64,000 nucleotides of DNA from positions 10,424,501 to 10,488,500 of the forward strand of contig OU015568.1 in assembly GCA_907165135.1 (NCBI GenBank), in the 5' to 3' direction. The notes beneath the pieces are model-generated. The model made no database searches. It was given only the letters and a program-made list of their open reading frames with translations, and was not told the origin of the DNA. Source of the stretch: Oikopleura dioica. Taxonomy: Eukaryota; Chordata; Appendicularia; Copelata; Oikopleuridae. Both the position numbers and the translations under genes were made by a program. Positions 56,143 to 64,000 of this stretch are shown here, piece after piece (position 1 is the stretch's first letter; every line of letters starts with the position of its first letter).

Positions 56143-59100
56143 TATACAAGCAGATCCTCGTCGGAATCGTTCGGATTGTCGCGATAAGTAGCACCCAGTG
56201 GATCTCCAGCAACTCGGCTCTCCGCACTGCTCTCGGGAATTGATTCTAGCGCTGCACTACTCTCCACCATCGAGTCTGGAACGAGAGGGAACACTTGATC
56301 ATCTACATTTTCAATTTCGAAGAGTAGGTCGTCCCCATCGTCGTCGTCATTTGCCAGCTGGTTGTACTATTGATTCGAGTTAAAAAACGGGTTCAAAAGG
56401 GTTTATTACCGAGATGGTTCGGAATCTGCCCCTGACAGAGTCCACTAGCGGCGCGCCCTTCTTCCATAAAAAGAAAGCCGATCCAGAAATGAGTGTAATT
56501 AGGAAAAACCACAGGCCAACGTGAGATCCTTTTTCTGATCCCATTGCTACATTCTCTCCCGTGCATGTTTGATTAGTGTACCATTCGAATCTTAATGAGT
56601 TCGATTTTATAGTTTGTCTTTATTTAATTTTCATATTCAATAAATAATATTTAATAATTTTTACCGGATGTTGCAATGGCTCGTTTCTTCAAGAAAAGAT
56701 AGGGAATCCACCGTCGCATCCCGGTCGCACATGACATTAAAAACAACAGTGCAACCTTGTTGAGGAGCGAGCTTGAGCTCGAGTACAGATCCATCGCTGC
56801 GCGCAGTCACGGAGCGATCCCACTTCCCCACTGTCTTTCCATCGCTGCCACCAATGCGACACACGGCGGCGCCATTGCAAGCCTGACGTATTGATTCTAG
56901 ATGAATTCTTAAAACTAGACAAATGTAAAAGGCACTCACCAGAGGCATGTGACCCAAGTTTCGACCAGTCGAGTTCATTTCCAAGATTTATCAAGTATTT
57001 ATAAAAAGTTTTATCTCGGACATCTCCTCCAACGCGGAATGTCTTGTCAGAGGGCAACACGATGCGCTGGTCAGTCACGGGGTTGACATAAGTGTAACCG
57101 TCGAGAATCACGGGTCTTTCCTTTACCCGACAGGCGGCTGTAGTCTTCCACCTTATTTGATAGCTAGGGATTGATTATTTTTCTTTGTCATTTTCAGATT
57201 TGAGAGGCAATTACCTGCATTGCCCGTCGGGAAAGGGATTGATTAGTTGAGGCTGGCCGATAGTGGCACCGCACTCAAATTGAATGCTCATATGCGGCGA
57301 TTGATCACGCCGATTACAAGCAGAGTCCTGACCTTCGTCGTAACTCAGTTTGAGCTTGTCCTCGTCGTCCCACGTCGCCCTGGGAATTGCGAGGCCAGAA
57401 ACTGATGACCATTTGCCTCCTCGTTTAACGCAAGCCATCGAGCCGCGACAAGCGTCGTCCAGATCAGTTTGCATTACCAGACCGCATGGATTGAAAAGAA
57501 ACCGCAAATCGCCCGTTGAAATTTGCCAACTTTCTGAACACAAAGAATAATCGACCCAGTCCACTACTTGTTGAATTACCTGACACGCGGTTGAGAATCG
57601 ACAAATCGTAAGATAGCGAGTCGTCAGAATTGGTGAACAGGCATTGTCTGACTGTGTCTGGATCGATGAGCTTATCGTTACTTGGATCATCGTCTTTTCC
57701 TACGACTTTTTCGCATACTGTTTTTGTGTTCCAGGAAAGGACGACGCTGCACTTTCCAGAACTAACAACAACGGGTTCTGTTTCTTCATCATGCTCATTA
57801 CAACTTAATTCAATCAATCATTGAGATTTTATTTGTAAAAGTTGTGTTACCTGAACCAAATAGTCGTATGATACTTTTTATCGGGCTCATCGATACATGG
57901 TTTGCCTTCAGAGAACACCATTTCAAGCGCGATTCCATCGGCAAGATCAAGCTCATGGTCTACTTTTACATTATCTTTCTGACCAATACTCTCCCATTCG
58001 CCAGAACCGTCTTCTTTCCGTCGACAAAATGCTGCTCTCTTGCATTTGTCGGAAAGATCCAGTCCATTGCAAATGTTATATTTATAGTCGAATTCTCCGT
58101 CATTGAAAGATCCATCGTTACTTTGATTGAAATCAAAGAAGAGATTTTTCTTGTCGTCTTCGATTTGACAGTTTTTCATTTGTGGAACATCTTTTTCTGG
58201 AACCGGAGCGGGATTGAAAGGAGAGTCGTCGTTTGTGCATGTGAGTGAGTTTGCAATAACGATTAGGAATGTGCAAGTATCGTCGTCAACAGATACGAGT
58301 CTTGGGTAGTCTTTCGTACGATTTGGATCACACGTTAACTCAATTTTAGTTTTGTAGAAATGGCCATTTCCGCACGAAGTTTTTGATTTGTAAACGATCG
58401 TTGGATTTTCATCCTCTTCCCAAACCCATTCTGCCGTTGGATCATAATCGCCGATCGACATCGGTCGAGTTCCAGCGCCTCTGACCCATCGGCAGACGGC
58501 GGCACCAGGAGGACAGTCAATTTGCTTGATAGGCTCCATTGCACCACAGATGTTGAGATAAATAGATTCCATGGAATCCTCTGGATCCTGGTCGATTCCG
58601 CTAACTAAATCATGGCCATGCGAAGGGATGAGCGGGGAGAAATCAACAAGTCTTCCTCCTAGCTGCTGAGCCCCGCACTCAGCCGTTGGCTCACAAGCCT
58701 CTTTTGTGTGGACGAGGATTAGATAATGGCATCCACCTTGTGTTTTAGCAATGATAGACGGCGTGGGAACAGTTGCTTCTTTATCACAAATAAACTGTAT
58801 CAAAGTTGAATACTTCCCAGCTTCGTTTCCGGGGCACTTATCGCCGTCAGCATAAGTGATTGTTAATGCCCCGTGATTATAGATAACGCGTTTGGTAAAC
58901 GTCCCGAGCGAGGTGTAGACAGAATCTGATCCTTTAATCTTCTTCATACAGATTCCAGATTTTTCCGGGCACTCATTCAACTCTTCGTTACATGAAATAC
59001 TAAGGCGATATTCGTAGCCATCATCGGTAAATGTCAGACCTTGATTCTGAAGCTTGAACATTCGAGTTAGATCGTATTCGAATTCTGTGCTTGGGTTTTT

Positions 59101-62100
59101 GGCGATGCAGCTTTTGATTTCTTCTTTAGTATCAATTGGACAAGCGTATTCGGTTTTCCAGCGGAAGACAGTTTCGCAGCCATCATCGGACATAAACTCG
59201 GGCGTATTTATAATTGACCCTCTGTCGCATTGAAGTAAAATTGTCGTTGAACGTTTGTTGTCGGAGCCTTCGCATTTATCACCATCTTTGTAGATAACTT
59301 TCAGCTCACTATCAGCACACTCTTCGTCTTCTGCGCAAGATTTGATTTCAAAAGGAGAGGAATCATCAGAAATCTTTCCTAGGTTGATATATTTCAGCTT
59401 TGTAGAACTTTCGGGGTCTTTTCTTATGAGACAGGAAGCAGAATCACCAGCACAGAGAATATCTTTTGTGTGGACAATATTTCTACAGAGATTGAGGACG
59501 TATCGCAACGGAGTGCCATCTTGGTCCCACTTGGTCACAATATAGTTACTATCAGGTCGGGAAAGAGGGTTCAAATCAAATCCATGCTTCGACAGCTCCG
59601 AGTAAAAATCGCATTCAACTTCATTAACCTCAGGACACATTTCGGGAGTCGGAAATCCAATAACCAAGTGACAGTGATCGTTGCTAATTATATATGGCTC
59701 ATGATTGTCATGATGAGCGCATTCGAACTGCAGACTGGCGACATAATTAACATCCTCGTCACAAACCTCATCGCCGACGTATGTCAAATGTGCGACCTGG
59801 TTTGAATAGTAAATCGCCTGGGAGAAGCCAGTAAACTTTCGCCAGCTCGAACTTGAATCTGATCGGATACAAATGCCCCCATCGCAGTCTGATACTTTGC
59901 CACAGACATTGAATTTGTATTCTTTATTGGTGCCATTATTGGTATCATTAACAGTGTAACCATCATCATTTTTGAGAGTGTTCAAATCAATTTCGATGCC
60001 GAAGTTAGGCTCCGTCACTTTGCAATCAGAAAATTCTGACGATGCCTGACTGATTTCGCAGGCAGCGGGATGGAACATCGAGAACCAATGCTCGCAACCT
60101 GTTGACGAGTCGTATTCAAGTTCATGGGGAAATGAGGCGCATGAAAGTCGCACAACAGCTGAATAGCTCTGCTCTGGATCTTCTTTGCACTGGGAACCAC
60201 CAAAGTAGTCAACAGTGATAACAGTGCTGTCTGAGTGTTTCATGTAGCTGGTGTGCGGTTGTCCTTGCACATTTCCAATCGATGAACAGTTCGAATTTTC
60301 CTTTCGATAGAAACTCTCAATGAAATAGCCTTGTTCGTATGGAAGCTCACCGCACTTCGGAAAGTCCTTCAATGGCGCTTCTTGAGTATCAGGACCGGAG
60401 CCACAAATACTCAAAACGAATTCTTTTCCATCGTAAGTAATTGTATCTTCGGCCTTTAATGGTATCCCAGATAAGGAAGAGAGATCAAAATGACTTCCTG
60501 TTTCTTTGTCATGAGCTGTGCAAGTAGCAGCCATCCTAGGGCAAGCAAGCGCTGTTCGTAACTGGAAATTCCAAGACTTTTCTGTAGATCCAATTTCTTC
60601 AAGTGCATCCGGAGAGAGTTCAATATGTCCACGGGTTCTGTCGCAGACAAAATCGACAGTGATTAAAAAGTCTGAGCTCTTCATCTTCATAGATATACCA
60701 GAGTCATTAGTCTCAAGTTCCGTCTTGCTGTAATACTCGATCGCCTTTTTATCCTCTTCGACGAAGAGTCTTCGTAGCATACCGAGACGTCACAATCTTT
60801 ACCACTTGTGCAGCAAGTCCTCGATCGAGCACATAGTTGAATAACCACGTCCTTATCACTTTCTTTGTGATGTTTTGTGATTTCGCCCTTTTGTGCAAGA
60901 ATTCCAAAGTCAAACATTTGACCAGTTTTGTCATTTTTTATTTTGCATGTGTTGGGAGACGTGCTTTTTACAGTACAAGCATGTGGAGTAGACCATTCGA
61001 ATTCTGCTTCGCACGAATCTTCATCGAGATTTCTCAGTCGAGGGGTGTGATCAGGTGAGAATGAATTGCAATAGATAAGAAACTTGCTTGACCATCTTTT
61101 GCTCGTATGTTTTTCGCACTTTGAGCCATCCGTATATAATGCAACTATAGCATTTTCTTCCCTTGATAAAACTTGACTAGTGGCTTTTCCTAGTGAGAGT
61201 CCATTCTCAGGATAACAAGCAATCGAACCGTGAGGGCATTTGTCGTCCACATCTAAGGGAACTTCTCCGCAGAGGTTTGCATAGACAGTTTTTTCTTGAT
61301 AGTCTTCATCTCCCTTTTCAAATCCCGACAAGTCCATCGCTTCATAAGCGCTTCCATCCATCTTCCGGAGCGGAGAAAGATCCACAAATCGACCATCAAA
61401 GAAAGAACATGCCATGGGCATTGGTGGACAAGCAGCGGAAGTTCGCCATTCAACAGATATTTTCTTCTTGTTATCTTTCTTCCAAACGGAATCGTCGACT
61501 ACAACTGGCTCAAAGTCAATCTCATTTGCGTCTTCCGCATCATCACAGATAAATAGAATCTCCACAGCGGTTATATTCCCATTTGTCTGGGAAGGCATTT
61601 CGAGTTTGACGATTCCGTCTTTGAAAGTGATCTTCTTTGAATTTTCGGCGATTGGAACTTGAGATCCATCAATCTCTAAGCAAGCCCCAACGTTCGATCC
61701 GCCTTCGAGATTTCCGCAGCCAACTTGGAGGCCCTTCTCGCAAATTGACAGATCAAGCTCGTTATCGTTTTTTTCTGAAGGACGGACGACGCGATGACCG
61801 GCAATTGGAGAGAGATCAATAAGAACTCTTCCATCAGACTCGATTTTACATTCTTCCCCTTCGAGTTCGACTTGCTTACAAGCAGCTGCGGTTCGCCAAA
61901 TGATATGATATTTGTTGCCATCTTTGCTGATGAATTCAGGGTACGAAGAATGGCCGCCTGGAGTGCACGATAGCTGGACATAAAGAGTTGCACTAGGTCC
62001 GTGCATTGTGTATTGCAAGTGACCGCTAGCGATTTCTTCTACAGAAGCGATGTTGGTAATCCTGATGTCTGTGTGCTCTAAATCACAGAACAGCGAGTTT

Positions 62101-63834
62101 TCGGGACACTTTTCAGCAGCTCCTGTCCTCATCAAATCCCCACAAAGAGACAGGAACATATTCGACCCAGAATTTTCAACCTCCCAGTCAAAGTCGTTGT
62201 ATATTCGGTGAGAATGAAGCTCGCAGAAGCCGAAGTTCTCTTTGCCATTCAAATCACACTCTTCTGTGGTACAACACCACGGTCGCCCATTGTGTCCAAA
62301 AGTCTCGCAGTTGTTGGAAGTGTGTTTTTCGCCTTTGGTCGTAGTGTAAGAAAATGGAAAGTGGCATTTTTCACCGTCGATAGTTGAAACGTCTTTTTGG
62401 TCGTCGACGTTTTCTCGTGATAACTTTTCGATGAGACTTCTCGGCTGGCGCATGATCGAGCTGACGTCGTATCCGACTGGAATCATTCCACAGACAGTTT
62501 CAAGCTTTTCTTGGCAGACTTCGTTCCTGTTCCATTCGAAAGTAAGCGCGCAGCCATCTTCGGATTTTTCAACAAGCTGAGGCTCCGCTTGGTTTTCAGA
62601 GCTATCGACACAGTTGATGTTTATGATTGAATCGTATTTTAAATCGTTTTCACAAACAGCACCATCTCGATAGATGAGAACAATCATATCGCTTGAGTAA
62701 ATAGCGTTGTAGAACTTTCCAAGTGATTGGGGATCCGAGCCGGTTTTCTTATTCTCCTCGCACAGAGAAAGATCGTACTCATCATCAAGAGAAAATGAGG
62801 ATTTTTCGAAGTCTTTGCGAATATCAATCGATTTTCCAACATCACCTTCGGAAAAACGACAAGTTTTGCTGGACATGTCCGAGATCGGTCTCGCCGCGCC
62901 AGTTCTGTGAATGACTCCGATTTGACACTCATTTTCGCCCAAAGAACTCGAGGTAAAATACTGTGGCGGATGTTCTCTTCCGACATGAGGAAACTCAAGA
63001 GTGACTGTGAATTGATTCGAGCATGCGACCTTCTCGAGCTCTTCTTTTCCATAAAACTTCATCTGAACAGAGCTGTCTTGCGATTGGAATTTCGGTTCAG
63101 GAGAATCTTTGAATAACGTTCGGATTTCTCCACTTTTTTCAACAAAACAAGCTGCTTTTCCAGCACATTTCGTTGGAAACTCCCCTTCTTCTGGAAGAAC
63201 AGAACAGAGACTGTAGTAGATCTTGTTGCCTGCTGGAGATGTGATGGAATAGACAGTATTCGCGAGTCGGGTGAGGTCGATTATTGCATTTTTCTCGGTA
63301 TCCACTGTGTAGCATTTTGAAATCGTATTATCTGGTTTCTTTTCATCCTTGCAAGCCGCTGACGTCCGCCATTCAAATGTAAGTTCTCGCTTCTTATCTT
63401 TCTCAGATTTCAAAATTAGCTCCGGCGGAAATGTAGCACCAAGAGGTCGATGTCCGCATACAAACTGGACGTTGAGTTTTATCTCGTCAATGTCGTCGAA
63501 ATCATCTGGGTTCTTGAGGACGAATGAAGTAGAAATTGAATCCGTCTCTAATTCAAATTCAGAGTCGTCTTTCGGAATCAACACTTTCGTATGCTCCTCG
63601 CCAGCCGGTTTGATACAGACGAGGCCATCTTTACAATGGGACGACGTTCCACATAAATTGAAGAGGTACAAGTCCAAGTTATCTACAGCTTCCCATGCTC
63701 CGACTAAGCAAATGAGAAGAATTCAGGTATAGAATCTTACCGAGGCTTGAGAGGTCAAAATTACTGTTCAGATTTTTACAATCCAACGAAAACGCAACAC
63801 TCAATAAAAATAATAACGATTTCTCACATTTCAT
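56143..63834 (-). CDS. IGF2R: Cation-independent mannose-6-phosphate / IGF2 receptor
   Basis: Sorting receptor carrying lysosomal enzymes from Golgi to endosomes. Signal peptide KSLLFLLSVAFSLDC, then ~2,300 residues of tandem CIMR (MRH) repeats with phrases such as YLFNLCGT, LSICG and VTLEF plus Cys spacing. One fibronectin type II insert reads GEKCHFPFSYTT and GRPWCCTT, as in vertebrate IGF2R. A TM helix (VGLWFFLITLISGSAFFLW) is followed by an acidic tail ending DSDEDLLV, an acidic-cluster dileucine like the GGA-binding motif of IGF2R. Total ~2,450 aa, near the usual 2,490. Start at 63834, two bases after TATTTTAG. Two long ORFs overlap at 60687-60780 in different frames, with no plausible intron. 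Confidence 0.95.
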
Positions 63835-64000
63835 CCCTAAAATACCCGAGTTAGGCCAACGGAAGGAAGTTAAAATAAAGTATTTTTTCAGCTTTCATGA
63901 GAAATCAGAGCTTTCTGCAAACGGGTTCTGCGTTCTTCTAAATTTGTCCAATCCGATGAAATTTTATGAAGATAGTCAAGAGGCGCATCTGCTGTTATTT
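63835..64000. other. Upstream flank of IGF2R
   Basis: AT-rich; no exon seen before the window ends. Confidence 0.4.

Overview
This is animal nuclear DNA from a very compact genome. Most introns are 40-60 bp, neighbouring genes are often 40-200 bp apart, and they include clear metazoan orthologues (SKIV2L, MSL1, HSD17B7, PPCS, MBD2/3, UFSP2, SEC24, PITHD1, 14-3-3, CI-MPR/IGF2R). At least six start codons sit directly behind a splice-acceptor-like TTTAG/TTCAG, which suggests spliced-leader trans-splicing, and same-strand genes run in operon-like chains. Together this points to an appendicularian tunicate, most likely Oikopleura. That assignment is inference; no species marker was searched.

Layout. 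1-789: 3' part of a coiled-coil gene. 894-975: a tRNA-Ser(AGA). 1057-11850: a chain of seven minus-strand genes (four-TM protein, MBD2/3, PPCS, HSD17B7, MSL1, a 53-aa protein, SKIV2L), with a plus-strand VAMP nested in an HSD17B7 intron. 12263-13274: a hAT-like MITE that supplies the last codons of a secreted-protein gene. 14.2-24 kb: achaete-scute bHLH, a pseudokinase, small membrane proteins, a C-type lectin, a BTB protein, a four-TM protein and UFSP2. 24.5-29.6 kb: SEC24C/D and PITHD1. 30.3-34.8 kb: a cysteine-peptidase-like gene carrying a second hAT MITE in its 3' region, then a rhamnose-binding (SUEL) lectin. 34.8-39.5 kb: gene-poor, with a third hAT MITE. 39.5-51 kb: two poorly conserved plus-strand genes, an alpha-1,3-fucosyltransferase, an unknown Cys-containing protein, a prenylated Pro/Ala-rich protein, a kelch-like protein, a GT31 glycosyltransferase fused to a hevein-like segment, and a small heat-shock protein. 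51.6-52.9 kb: 14-3-3. 53.7-55.9 kb: a cluster of MITEs and inverted repeats. 56.1-63.8 kb: a full-length CI-mannose-6-phosphate/IGF2 receptor.

How the genes relate. No single pathway links them. Membrane traffic and the secretory or lysosomal route is well represented: SEC24 (COPII cargo), VAMP (R-SNARE), CI-MPR (lysosomal sorting), two Golgi glycosyltransferases, and several secreted lectins and Cys-rich proteins. The most unusual signals are at least four short non-autonomous DNA transposons with intact termini and target duplications (one rewriting a gene's C-terminus), an unnamed aromatic domain shared by the pseudokinase and the GT31 protein, the GT31-hevein fusion, and two apparent 1-nt frameshifts in otherwise conserved genes (SEC24, CI-MPR) that may be assembly errors.
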